64,000 bases of DNA from Isoetes taiwanensis (taxonomy: Eukaryota; Streptophyta; Lycopodiopsida; Isoetales; Isoetaceae): assembly GCA_021234155.1 (NCBI GenBank), contig JAJEKV010000062.1:2081305-2145304 (forward strand), in the 5' to 3' direction. Below are positions 34,049-45,026 of this stretch, piece by piece; the first letter of the stretch is position 1, and the number at the start of each line of letters is the position of its first letter. A program made the translations under genes and the position numbers. A model generated the notes under the pieces. The model was given only the letters and a program-made list of their open reading frames with translations, made no database searches and was not told where the DNA came from.

Positions 34049-36471
34049 GTTATGTTTAGGGTACTCCATTCTAGAGATAGTGCTATCAGAATACTTGGGA
34101 ACCAAAAACTGGAGTGGTATGAAACAAACCTTCTAAACATGCAGATGCCTCACACTATTAAGTCATGATATCCTGCCAACAAATAATGCTTCGATATTGC
34201 TATAAGCTTTTGAAGCACAAATAAATTGTAAATTGGAGAGCATGTCCTCAAATCGCATTTGATGGAGCAAAAGAAGGACCGCCTTCCATCATTTTGGCTT
34301 AAGCCAGGGAGGAAAACCATAAAATGTTAAAGAGCTGCATGTATCCATTGAAGTCTCGCTGCAAAACAGCTTGCATGGCCCATCTGCAAGACAATCAAAA
34401 TGTTGGATCCCATGAACAGCTTTACATTAAATTCCCATGAAACTTAAAGTCATTCCCAGTCATTCCCATTAGCTAAGAATGACTTTAACTTGGTAACCTA
34501 TAGGAATCATAAGTTAATCCAATGGCCAGTGATGACTTTATCATCCTCTAGCTGCTTCTAAACTATAGGAATGTTGGCGATTGTTTCCTATTTTTCCAAT
34601 ATTTTTATAGAAACGAATTTAGTAGAATTGGATGTTTTACCATAAAATTGAGGTTTTTACTGTAAAATATCCATTAATTTGGCAAATTTACTATAATTGA
34701 GATGCAATATTATCAAACTTTGGCGATTTTATAAAGTTCTTTAGCGTACGCATCCTAGTAAACCATCGAATCCAGATTTTAAAAAAGGGTAAAATATAGC
34801 AACTTTACGAAGTTTCACACCTTAAAGTCATCACTGCCAATGGCATGCATTTTAAAAGTTAAACCAGAGCAACATTACACGTTACCTGAATATAAAGAGT
34901 TGCAGTAGTCCTTTACACCATGTTCCCATGCAAAATAGTGGGCCAAGACAACCAAAACGTTACGATTTTCTTCCGGCCTCAATTGGATTTATTGAAATGG
35001 AGCAAGATCTTCTTGATTAATCCCATTACCCTTCAAGGAGAATGAAGTGCCCATTTGTGTTGAAATACAACCTGCTTGGTGTCTATTTCAAAATAAGCTC
35101 CTTGCTCTTCAAATCAAAGAAACGTGAACAATACTGCCTGTATTGTCCCTGTATTGTCCCTGTGTACTTGAAGCAGCTCTAGCAAGGAGCTTTGCAGCCT
35201 GCACACCAAGAAAAGAATCCTCTACTGCGTGTGAACCAGAGTGCTTGCTCTGATTTTGTAGCCTCAGGCCTAGTGCTTGCTCTGATTTTGTAGCCTCAGG
35301 GCACTCCTTTGCCCGGCTCGCGATATTGTTCGTAGAAGTCTCCATGGTGGTTTTACGAAGCCTATTTCATTCTACCAGCCTGCATGAACGGAAAAGAAAA
35401 ATATGCCATGGCCAGCCTGAGCTAAAGTAGCCTCAAGCAATTACCAAAGTAGACGACCAAAGGAATGGCTATCTCGAATTTTAGAATAAAAAAATACGAT
35501 CCCGAAAAGGAAGAGCTTCTTGGTTATGCCTGCTTATTCTCGGAAGCTTGTCGCCTCACCGATTCAACAAAGAGATGTAGCAAAGCAGTTACCTCCGACT
35601 TGCTTATTTGCAATAAAATCCAATATGAACCATGAAACATACACCTTACACCAAGAACCTAGTATGCTTGAGTATGACATAATCCAAATCCCAAACACGG
35701 CCGTCTCGTAATATTCGGACTAAATGACTAAACTTACCGGATTAAGCGGAATGAAAATCATTTGAAATGATCCCTTGATCCCCGATCATTTAGGGATATC
35801 TACAAAAAAAGAAAACCGACCATGGACAAAATTTGGCCATGCTTTGAACCGGAGAACATGCAAGGAAATCCAAAACAACCGAGGATGGCCCTCCACCTTT
35901 GCAGATCCAGATGCACATGATGCAAACGCTCTAGACCACCATAAAAAGCCAAACAGACAAACCAGCAAACTTTGACATGCGAGCTCTTGAGCATCTTTGG
36001 GTCGCATCAATACAAAAAATTGTCGATTTTCTTTTTTTCATGTCGATTTTCTTGGACCCAGCCGTAAGAAAGGGCTTTTCTTGGACTTGGGTCGAAGCTC
36101 CTATTCCAGAATGTGTGGCTAGTCTGTCTGTTTGCTGTAAGATATGGTCTTCTATATACAGATGCCCGATGATTTCTGAAAGAGCCGTCTCGATGCCATA
36201 GCCATAAAATCAGTCGCAATCTTTTCTTTCACAGAAGTAGACTATAGCAACAGAAGAGCGGAAGCCACATATTCATCGAGAAGAAACCACCACATCTCGA
36301 TCTAGGGCGGGAGATCCAGGATCGTGCCTATGGTTTTTTTTTTTTTTAGGGTAAAAGAAAAGGTTGAGTTTGTGTGGACGGTCAGATGGATCAAATAAGC
36401 ATAGACCGTCAGATCTAGGGCTCGGTGCACTACTTACTTACGCTAAAACATTATAATATAAGATAGTTGCA

Positions 36472-36819
36472 TTGTTTGTAGACAAGAACCCTAAAAATTC
36501 AGATAAGAACCCTAAAAATTCCTCGGGCAGATCGTGCAAGAAGATCAGATATAAAGTAGTTGTGCTTTCTTATTGGGAGATTCCCAAGAGGCACTACGAC
36601 TGCAAGTCTCGGGATTGCAACTGCTTAGATACCGACCTTGTGGCAGATGTATATGATTCTGATGCAAAAAGCTGGTCCAGGCACAGTGGAACGAATGGCA
36701 AAGCTAGTGATGGGGGTATGATCTGTGAAGGAAATCTGCGAAATTGCACCAAAACGATGAACAATGGAGTGGTGCATTTTGTCACTGTAAAGGGACACTA
36801 TAGTCCCCTACCAGCCTAA
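36472..36819 (+). pseudogene. Possible F-box/kelch-like gene fragment
   Basis: A 115-residue open frame contains LVADVYDSDAKSWSRHSG, then GGMICEGNL and NNGVVHFVTVKGHYSPL. The VYDS..SW and G..ICEGN wording is like one kelch repeat of plant F-box/kelch proteins. The N-terminal half (KNPKNSDKNPKNSSGRSC) is repetitive. There is no F-box and no second clear kelch blade. It begins 9 bp from the 5' end of Helitron A. Could also be a chance frame. Confidence 0.35.
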
Positions 36820-37182
36820 GGGTATGCCCTCCGGGCAACCCAAAAATGACCAAGGGGAAAAAAAAAATAGACATCTCTAGCATCATCAACTAACTTTGCT
36901 ATTCCTCCAAAAGGCCAACTCGCATGCATTTGGCTCAAAGTTGTCAAATATCCCAATGATAAATACGGTCGCGCCATATAATACGGTCACGGACAGGGCA
37001 TTTGGGAAAATAATTGAAATACCAGAGGCATTTCGCTAATACAAACAAACTAAAAATTTTCCCATTTTAATCAAATTGTGGTTACCAGGGGGAAAAAAAA
37101 AAAAGGAGAATTATAAAAATGCCCCTGTATTTTTGCTTATTTGTCAAAATGCCCCAAAAACAAATTAAACGTCGCTAAAACC

Positions 37183-37310
37183 AAATACGTCGCGCGCCGT
37201 ATTGAAATAACGTCGTATGCGACGTCAAACTGTATTATACGGTATTTTGAAATAACGTCGTCTGCGACGTATTTTTTGAAAACACGTCGCATGCGACGTG
37301 TAACAGATTT
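37183..37310. repeat. Palindromic subterminal repeats (ACGTCGcatGCGACGT type)
   Basis: Units include acgtcgtatgcgacgt, acgtcgtctgcgacgt and acgtcgcatgcgacgt, each nearly a perfect inverted repeat, with tacgtcgcgcgccgta upstream. Related units occur at the other end (tacgtcgtgtgcgacgt near 41,773; cacgtcgcgtgcgacgtg near 41,930). They probably bind the element's own protein. Confidence 0.8.
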
Positions 37311-37487
37311 AAAACCGTGCGCGACCCCTTTTCCCCCGGCCGCTTTTTTCGCTCAAGATCACTATTCTCGGGCGATTTTTGGCGCTACAAGCTGATCCGA
37401 CCTGCAAGCGATCGTTATAAGGTAAGTACTTCATGTTTTTTAGATCAAACGTCGCTTTTTTAGATTAGATTGAAGATTTTTTCTTCC

Positions 37488-38340
37488 CCACCAAATTTTT
37501 TTTTTTCCCCTTTTTTTTTCTTTCTTCATTTCTTCATTCTTTCTTCTCATTTCATTTATTTCTTCTTTTTCTCTTTCTTTTCTCTCATTTCTTTCATTTC
37601 TTCTTCTACTCTTTCTTATTTCTCTTCTTCTCTTGATTTCTTTTTCTCTTCATTTCTCTTCTTCTCTTCATTTCTTCTTCTCTTAATTTCTCTTCTTCTC
37701 TTAATTTCTCTTCTTCTCTTCGTTTCTTCTTCTCTTCATTTCTTCTTCTCTTAATTTCTCTTCTTCTCTTCATTTCTCTTCTTCTCTTCGTTTCTTCTTC
37801 TCTTCAATTCTTCTTCTCTTAATTTCTCTTCTTCTCTTCATTTCTCTTCTTCTCTTCATTTCTTCTTCTCTTCATTTTTTCTTCTCTTAATTTCTCTTCT
37901 TCTCTTCTTCTATTCTTCTCTTCATTTCTTTTGTCTTCTTCTATTCGTTTCTTCTTCTATTCTTCCATTCGTTTCTTCTTCTATTCATTTCTTCATCTCT
38001 TCTTCTAGTCTTCTCTTCATTTCTCTTCTTCTCTTTGTTTCTTCTTTCTTCATTTCTCTTCTTCTCTTTGTTTCTTCTTTCTTCATTTCTCTTCTTCTCT
38101 TAATTTCTCTTATTCTCTTCGTTTCTTCTTCTCTTCATTTCTTCTTCTCTTGATTATTCTTCTTCTCTTCATTCCTTCTTTCTTTCATTTCTTTTTTCTT
38201 TCATTTCTTCTTTCTTTCTTTCTTCTTATTCTTTCATTTCCTCTTTCTTACATCTCTCTCTCTCTCTTTCTTTCTTTCCTTCTCTTCTTATTCTTTTCTC
38301 CTTATTATTTTCTTCTTATTCTTTCTTCATTTTGCTTTCA
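37488..38340. repeat. Pyrimidine-only (TTCTTCTCTT)n tract, about 850 bp
   Basis: Almost purely C/T on the plus strand, built from ttcttctctt and catttct units. Long open frames here encode only F/S/L and are low-complexity artefacts. The homopurine-homopyrimidine bias makes triplex or slippage likely. It lies between the left subterminal repeats and the gene of the CACTA-like element. Confidence 0.9.
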
Positions 38341-38517
38341 ATTTTTTTACTCTAATTATATTTTGTTCCAATCGTTGCTTGATTTGCAGGTCACAAAGTT
38401 ATTTTGAACCCGGAAAAGCATCTTGTCTGGATACCTTATTACTTTGGTGAGTTCATAATTCTTACTTTCATTTTCTTTATAGCTTAAAGTGGGTTACCAA
38501 AAAAAAAGTGACGCGAA

Positions 38518-38885
38518 TTGGCTTGTTCAAGGGCACGGTCGGCTCCACCTAGAGTGGAGAGGACCACATGTGCCCGGGTTCGAAGTCCACTTTAACAAGA
38601 TCATTCATTTATTTCTAGGTTAACGAGTGGCTTGTGCAAGGGCACAGGTCGGCTCCACGACCACGTACCCGGGTTCAACCACCATATGTTTTTATTTTCT
38701 AGGTAGATTGTCGTGGATTGTTCAAGGGCACAGGTCGGCTCCACCTAGAGTGGAGAGGACCACGTACCCGCGTTCAACCACTTCCAGTTGCTATTTTTTA
38801 GGTAAGATTATTTTGGCTTGGTCAAGGGCATGGTCGGCTCCACCTCGAGTGGAGAGGACTAGGTGTCCGGGTCCAAGTGCGCTTT
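38518..38885 (+). repeat. Four-copy tandem repeat with tRNA-like B-box and hairpin
   Basis: Units of about 85-120 bp start ggcttgttcaagggcac and contain ggtcggctccacctagagtg, which pairs ctccac with gtggag. They end in gtgcccgggttcgaagtcca, which includes a perfect Pol III B-box form (GGTTCGAANTCC) in the first unit. The core of the first unit is about 71 nt, tRNA-sized. The later units lose the hairpin (unit 2) or alter the B-box. No complete cloverleaf can be drawn, so this is a tRNA-like or SINE-like tandem array, not a tRNA gene. Confidence 0.65.
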
Positions 38886-39379
38886 TCTTGTTGTTTTTAG
38901 ATTCCTCTAGGTTCTTCAAGATGTTCGTAAGATTTGTTGAAATCCCCAATATTCTTGATTCCCCTAGTTTATTTTAAGATTCGCCTAGATTCCTTTAGAT
39001 TTTATGAAGATTCTTCTAGATGCTTTTAAGAGTCCTCTAGATTCCCTAAAGTTGCATTAGACTCTAAATCTCTATTCCTTTCTCTCGATAGTTTCCCATT
39101 TCGAAGTTGAGTACAGACATGGCGCAAAGTGAAGCAGCATTCTTGCTTCTACTAATAATAGTAGTTGCTCTACGGAGTCTTCAATGGGTATTCCAAAGCC
39201 ACCCAGCCCCTCCCCCTCCACCAAAAGCGACCCACCAGCTGTCATCCTTGAGCTTTGGCTGGGTGCTCGGCTTTTTTTTGTAAGTACTTGAGTTTGCATC
39301 ACCTTACTAGAACCCCTTATAAATTGTTTTCTTCCATAATTGTTTTTCCCTAGGTTGTATTGGACTTCTAGTTGTTACT

Positions 39380-41293
39380 ATGACCAAGAGGATGAGGAAT
39401 GAAGCTGAAGATGAAGGTAAGTATATTTATACACGCTTGACCCCTAATTAGAACGTATATGTAGATTTACCCATGAATGTTTGTTACGTAGACAATCGAG
39501 AAGATGTTAGAGATAACCGAGAAGGAGGGTAACTTTTGGGCAAGTGGCTCGATAGCCAACCTTCGCCAACCATAGGTTTGCTTATTAGGACACGTTTTTT
39601 TCTATTCTATTTTTTTTTAATATATGATTCTTTCATGTGATATTAATATGATTTCTATAGATCCGATTCTCTCGCCCCTCGGCCGGATGGGTCAACATGG
39701 TCATCAACGCCGCGGTTGTCCAACGGAGAACTTGCCTAGAGATCTTGTCTCCGGGATTGCCACTGTCCAAAACATTCCCCATAGACATAGCTTTGATTCC
39801 CGGCGAACCGCGGGTATAGGTATTAATATCGCGTCGAAGGTGGTAGACATAGTGTAGATTCTATGGAGGGAGTCTCGAGGTAGAAGGAGTTTGGAGCAAG
39901 ACCTCCATAGGTAAATGTCCAATAGGCGTCTTTGCTTTACTGATGACGTTAAGGATGCTTATTCTCATTGTTTTACTTATTTTTCTGGTCGCCGGAAGGG
40001 TCGGGAGGTTCCCAAAGCGGACGGCGTGGATCATCGGATTTGCGGTTCCACAAGAAGCCAACAACAACGTCGATCAGAAGAAGTCGCTATCGACGTGGAG
40101 AATATTGAACCTGGACGACCTCGTGTCCATGAAGAAGATGATCGATCCACGATTACGTTCGACAAGTAAGTATATATGTATACGGTAGACATATGCGCCT
40201 TATATGATATACTTACCATTTTATGCCCCAGTGATGGTCTTCCTTCCCAGGCTGGCCAGGGAGGCGCTTTTTATGATTTCTTCAAGGACACCGTGACGAA
40301 CACGATCTCCAACTTATTTCCTCCTAACGGTCAAGGAGAGTGGCCTGGCGCTTTTGATCCGCGGGAGGTAAAGAGCCTGCAGGAGAAAATGACAGAGCAG
40401 TTCCCGGAGATAATAAAAGACAAGAGGTTCAACATGAAGAAGCTCCTCTCTAAAGCAGGAAAGTTTATCAGAGGAAGGAGGTACATGGCCTAGTGAAAAT
40501 TATTCTTATTTTTCTTTTTTGTCTTACTTAACATATTGAATTATTATCTTGAAGGCAAAGGATCATTGAGCAGTTGAGAAAGGACGCCAAAAAAGCAGGA
40601 GGCGATTGGGCCAACATCCCAAAGCCGTATAATCTCTCTAAGGAGGATCTGAAGGTATTTGTTACTGTTTTTATCCATTCATTTCATTTGAAATTAGAGT
40701 TTTAACTTGTCTTGTTGTGTTCCTTGCAATCAGATCGCGTTGGCACGAGCGCAGGACCCTAAGAATAAACATGCACAACGCACGGAGAATGCAACTAAAA
40801 GCAAACGCACTCTGTCTCGCTTGGGCTCCGACGGTAAAAAAGGATTTCGCTATACATTCGTAAGTTCTATAAACTAGTGTTAATTGTAATGACAAGTTCA
40901 AACAACATTAGATAATACTAGTTGCATTGGTCCAGGAAAATTTATACGGGAGGCCCCCAGCGAATGATGAAGTCCAGACAGCCACCACAAAAGGCTCTGC
41001 TTATCTGTACGATCAATTGTACCATCGTGGGGAACGCCCACGTGTTAACGCCGGAGTACGTGGGATTTATGTAATTCTAGGACTAGGAACAACGAGAATG
41101 TCTTATTAACATTGTGTTATTTCTTTTTTTATAGGCAGTCGTACACGACATGAACACAGGTCTGGCGCACGATGCAAGCGACGAGGCCGCAAGGGCAAGG
41201 GCCGGTGTAGGCGGCTCAGGATCTCGGAGACCCACAGGCGACGTCTACTCAGATGACGAACATACCGAGTCTGATTCTGAACCCGTAGATTAG
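39380..41293 (+). CDS. Transposase_24 (Ptta/En/Spm)-like protein, multi-exon
   Basis: Exon-like blocks with canonical GT/AG borders join in frame over the downstream part. One is 39,915-40,166, from MSNRRLCFTDD to TITFD. The next, from about 40,230, reads DGLPSQAGQGGAFYDFFKDT, then DPREVKSLQEKMTEQFPE. A further block from about 40,555 reads RQRIIEQLRKDAKKAGGDWA. One from 40,733 reads IALARAQDPKNKHAQRTENA, SKRTLSRLGSDGKKGFRYTF. From about 40,936 it reads ENLYGRPPANDEVQTATTKG. The last (about 41,134-41,293) reads VVHDMNTGLAHDASDEAARA and ends acidic (DDEHTESDSEPVD). The layout and the GS..F..LYGRPP..E stretch recall plant Transposase_24. Reading of the 5' exons (39,380-39,860) is uncertain. It is presumably the DNA-binding accessory protein of the surrounding CACTA-like element. 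Confidence 0.6.
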
Positions 41294-42067
41294 TTTTATA
41301 TTATATTTGTAAAGGGTGGACGCTCCCCTTAAACAGTCTTTTGTAGTTCATTTTAATAGGCCTGTTTTGAAAACTCAAGACTAAAAGTGTGAATACTCGT
41401 ATTCTTAGTATATTATTATATAAATGAAAAATTAAATAATTTGTATCGAATTTCAACATACCTTTTATTCAAATTTAAATTATTGTATCCAATTGCAACA
41501 ATAAATTCCTTTTTTTTTTCCTTGCATCACTTTCGGCGTCGGCGATGTTCATGTATTCACGTGACATGGACCGTGGGCGTCGCGTCTGCGGCGTATAGTG
41601 GGCCCGTTCACACCGTGACATGGCATGCCGACATGGCTGCATGCGTGGTATGCACACGTGGTATGCACCGCGTGTACGTCGGCGTCGCGGTATATAGTTA
41701 ACCCGTTTGCCTCGTGGCGTGGCTTTCGGCGTGCGTTTTACCCGTGGCATGCGGGCGTGGCGCGGACGATATTACGTCGTGTGCGACGTGTGGTGAGGAC
41801 GTGGCATGCAGACGCGATTGCCGCATGCCGCGTTGGCATCGTTAGCGTGGCCCGGCGTGGCATCGCGTGGGTGCAGTGTGTGCAGGTGCGTTACGTTGCG
41901 CTGGCGGCGTGCGTGGCGACGTATGGGTCACGTCGCGTGCGACGTGGGCCACGACGTGTCCCTAGCCATGTCAAGGCGCCGCAGTGCGGCGCGAAATGGC
42001 ACGCCGAAGGCGTTAACGCACGACGCGTCGATATGGACGTTGCTAAAAGGTCAATCTCTTGTAGTGA

Positions 42068-42429
42068 ATGCTAGTGTACAGACATGGAAAAGAATAATGC
42101 AAAACCCATTTAAATGACATGAGTTGTCACGGCTTCTACTACTTCGTGCTATGCCCCTCATGAAAGGAGATTTTCTTAGATGCTCAATGTCAGTGATATT
42201 TGCAGTTGAGCAACCATCAAACTTTATATATCGAGAAGGAAAACAACATAGGAAAGAGAATGCAGAAATGACTACTCACAAAGAACGTCCACACTACAGC
42301 TGCTATAAAAATGGCTATCCCATACCCATGATACTTGTGCATAAATCTCCTTGCAATGAAAACACAAAATACAACAACTGCCTTTTTTTTAGACACATAA
42401 TATATAGCATTGTATAAGCATAAAAAGTT
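42068..42429. other. No gene recognised
   Basis: Spacer between the CACTA-like right end and the SINE-like unit, with only short overlapping frames. Confidence 0.5.
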
Positions 42430-42643
<214 letters not shown>

Positions 42644-44633
42644 CATCATTAATTCTGTTGATATCGAAGTTCTGCATGTAACGGGAGATTGACATGTTAA
42701 ATCTTTTTATTCCTTGTACAAAAATCCTAACTGAGCTCACCTTGTTTCTCAAAAGAATCTCCAGTCCTTTCAACTTTTCTTGTAATTTTTCTTGTTCTTC
42801 AAAGAGCTCTAAAAAGATGGATGACTTGTTAGGCATACAAATTTTGCACTACCTAGTGCTGGCCAACAATTAAAAAAGCATAAAACAAAATGTTAGAGAT
42901 GTTAACATCATATTGGGTTAAGTTTTACATCTTTACTAATAACAACCACTAGGGCTAAGATATGTAAATGCACGACCTAGTACTAGATCCCTAGATTCTA
43001 TACACAATTGGCTCATCTTAGTTGGTTACATATTAGTTGAGCAATAACATCATACTAGTAAATTGCCCACCTTCGGTGGGCAATCCATATGATTGTAGCC
43101 AAAGATCTAAAAAAAATACTTGGACAATGCTCAACATAAGTTATTATGTGTGTTACTCCAACTACTGTAATGTATTTGTGCACATGTTTGAGTACTTGTT
43201 CCCATTTAAAAATGCCTAGAATGTAAAATCTTTTACATATCATAGATTTTTAGATTTAGGAGTTCGCTCAAGAGAAGTACAAAGTCAAAAAACATAAGTA
43301 AAAAAACATTACTATTTGCATCACTTGCCCATTTCTAAGCAATTACTTACTATTGCCCATCTTCAGTGGGCAATACATGTGGTTGCATGGGAATAATTTT
43401 TCATTTATTGTATATGGGTAAAAGCATCTTAGGGTGTCCCTTAAAAAGTGTCATCTAGTGATTAAAAAAATGCGTGTAGGATAAATGTCCAACAAATGAA
43501 TTCCATGAGTGTTCCCATGGTACAAATGGAACTTGATAGGGTATAACTAATAGTTGCTTAAAAATAATGGTTTATGGAAATTATTTATGGTTGATTAAAT
43601 TTGTGTGAAAAATGAGTTGATCAATGACTCTGTAGGGTTACACAAATCAATTCTATTTGTATTCTAATGTGGTTGATTATGTGAAATTGAGCATTCTAGT
43701 AGATCATGAAGAAACAGACAAAGTTCAAGCATGATCAATGTTAGAATGGGTCTATAATATATCTTATGTATATCTTATTGGTTGGCTGGTTGATCTCCAT
43801 GGCCGTAAGGTCCTATTTTGTTAGATAAGAATCCAAGTCTGGCATGGTAGAGCTATGCGATCTTTGTAGATTCTAGTTTACATGCTTTAGCTTTTGTGTT
43901 TATTTGAAAACATTGTTGGCTAACCTCTTAAATGCTATTTTTGAACTTTAACGTAGACATAACTAGACCATGAGGGTTTTTCAAGTTTCCTCTATTTCAT
44001 AATGAAGCTACACCAACAAATAGGATCAGCAAGAAAATAATATCTTAAATAATCTACCTTATTCCTTAAATCATATAGCCATTCTTGTCCATCAAGAATA
44101 TCATCTGTATAATTGTGAAAGCTTTATGGAAGATAATAGATTCTTATAAATGACAATTAATCTTCACTTGTTTTTAGTGGTTGAAACCTCGAGCTAAAAT
44201 AAACAAAGGCTTGAGAAGAATCTTCAAGAAACTCGCTCTATCCACAAAGGCATTATAGCAATCCAAAATGTCTAAAGTTTGCAATGTTATAGGTTAGTCA
44301 AGGACTTATAGCAAATTATGCAGCGCTGTTCCTTTGACAACAAAATACGACCATGCATTTGTAAGATTCCATAAGTGGAACATGAATCTGATTACTATAC
44401 AAATATATAATAGACCATATATCAGCATAAATGTAGCATAATTGAGGAACTTTTGTCATGAGCACATCCGCCTTTAGGAGCTATCCTAGACACAAATTCT
44501 TGAAGATACAACCAAACATCATGTCATGGTAAGACCCAACACTATGATGAGACCTTGTAAATTTGCACTTTATTCTGTCCTTTGATCTGCTATCTCTGCC
44601 GGTGGACAGAAAAGAGGGAAATATATTTCATCA
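42644..44633. other. AT-rich, no gene recognised; contains a Helitron 3' end
   Basis: Apart from the Helitron-type end at 43,055-43,081 and its diverged echo near 43,347-43,365 (gcccatcttcagtgggc), there is no coding or RNA signal. A minus-strand frame at 42,630-42,836 is lysine/leucine-rich with coiled-coil character but unrecognised. Confidence 0.5.
43055..43081 (-). other. Helitron-type 3' terminus (variant hairpin)
   Basis: On the minus strand: GCCCACC-GAA-GGTGGGC, then aatttactag, then T. Hairpin, spacing and CTAG|T match the Helitron ends at 30,196 and 48,972, but the stem sequence is different. The element lies to the right of this point. A matching minus-strand 5' end (TCTTATATTATAATGTT, preceded by A) exists at 53,956, which would give a 10.9-kb element with nested insertions. 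The pairing is inference. Confidence 0.65.
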
Positions 44634-44888
44634 TCAATAGCTAATCTCTTTTGCCGGGGATTGGGTGCCTAAAGTCCAACTAAGCCCCTGACCATCTTGT
44701 AAATCCAGATCTATGACATGCTTATGAGATCCTATCTTTTCTCTGCAGTCTACAAAAGGGGTAATGGGGGATCTGTCATGGTTATTTGGTAAAGGATTAG
44801 CAGAATGCACTTCTATATCACAGGCACTACATAAGGCTGCAGAATCTGCCTTGCAAGTTACCATGACAGGTTTTAGTTCACAAACTAC
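44634..44888 (-). pseudogene. CONSTANS-like B-box zinc-finger fragment
   Basis: The minus-strand frame reads VTCKADSAALCSACDIEVHS, ANPLPNNHDRSPITPF, a B-box with the Cys, Asp and His ligands in place (C..C..C..CD..H..H). An upstream Cys (CELKPVMVTC) is present but the usual C-x2-C-x7-C spacing is short by about three residues. It is the second-B-box type (AAL C..CD..VHSANPL..RH) of CONSTANS-like transcription factors. No first B-box or CCT domain is found nearby, so it is an isolated fragment in Helitron-rich DNA. Confidence 0.65.
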
Positions 44889-45026
44889 CCATATTCAGAC
44901 CCTTTCATGCCTGGAGTTCAACTTATTTTCCTTGTGAATCTCTGCATCAAGACAATACTTTTATTTTCTGAGCAACCTGCTCATAGGCCCATTCAAGTCT
45001 GGTTTGCAAAACTGTGCAATCAAATT

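Larger units (their letters stand above)
31357..34054. mobile_element. 2.7-kb insertion in Helitron A carrying an ABC1 kinase fragment
   Basis: In copy B the flanks are directly joined (aacatgg then tttaggg, inverted near 63,090). In copy A they are separated by 2.7 kb. The insert starts TATATGTAGCATAATAACAG, the TIR terminus of the element at 19,217, and ends in a truncated foldback element (33,808-34,048, TTAGGGCCCGAAGGGCCC). The matching inverted TIR is not seen at the right end, so this may be a compound or partly deleted element. It contains the kinase exons at 32,170-32,900. Confidence 0.65.
30196..36463 (-). mobile_element. Non-autonomous Helitron, complete copy A
   Basis: On the minus strand the element begins TCTTATATTATAATGTT at 36,463, preceded by A, and ends GCCCAGC-AAC-GCTGGGC, accattactag, at 30,196, followed by T. 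This is the Helitron signature: 5' TC, 3' hairpin about 10 nt before CTAG, insertion between A and T, no target duplication. No Rep/helicase is encoded, so it depends on an autonomous partner. A second copy on the plus strand starts at 59,978 and matches along its length (for example 30,974-31,231 with 63,472-63,215, and 35,786-36,219 with 60,650-60,221). Copy A is longer because of the insertion 31,357-34,054. Confidence 0.85.
37100..42067 (+). mobile_element. CACTA-like (En/Spm) DNA transposon, right end intact
   Basis: The right end reads ggtcaatctcttgtagtg at about 42,050-42,067. Its complement is CACTACAAGAGATTGACC, the classic plant CACTA terminus. GC-rich subterminal DNA (41,530-42,040) and the left region (37,183-37,310) share palindromic acgtcg..cgacgt units, as CACTA subterminal repeats do. 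Between them is an intron-containing ORF similar to Ptta/En/Spm-type proteins. A matching CACTA left terminus was not found (36,796 has only cactatagtcc), so the left boundary is approximate. The DDE transposase (TNPD) was not recognised. Confidence 0.65.

Noticed and set aside
36796-36815. Left terminus of the CACTA-like element (cactatagtcc)
   Set aside because: Only the first five bases agree with the right terminus CACTACAAGAG, and it lies inside the kelch-like frame.
37470-38407. Long plus-strand ORFs rich in Phe and Ser
   Set aside because: Products of a homopyrimidine tract; no domain, pure low complexity.
38518-38885. tRNA genes
   Set aside because: Size and B-box fit, but acceptor and T stems do not pair and no anticodon arm can be drawn.
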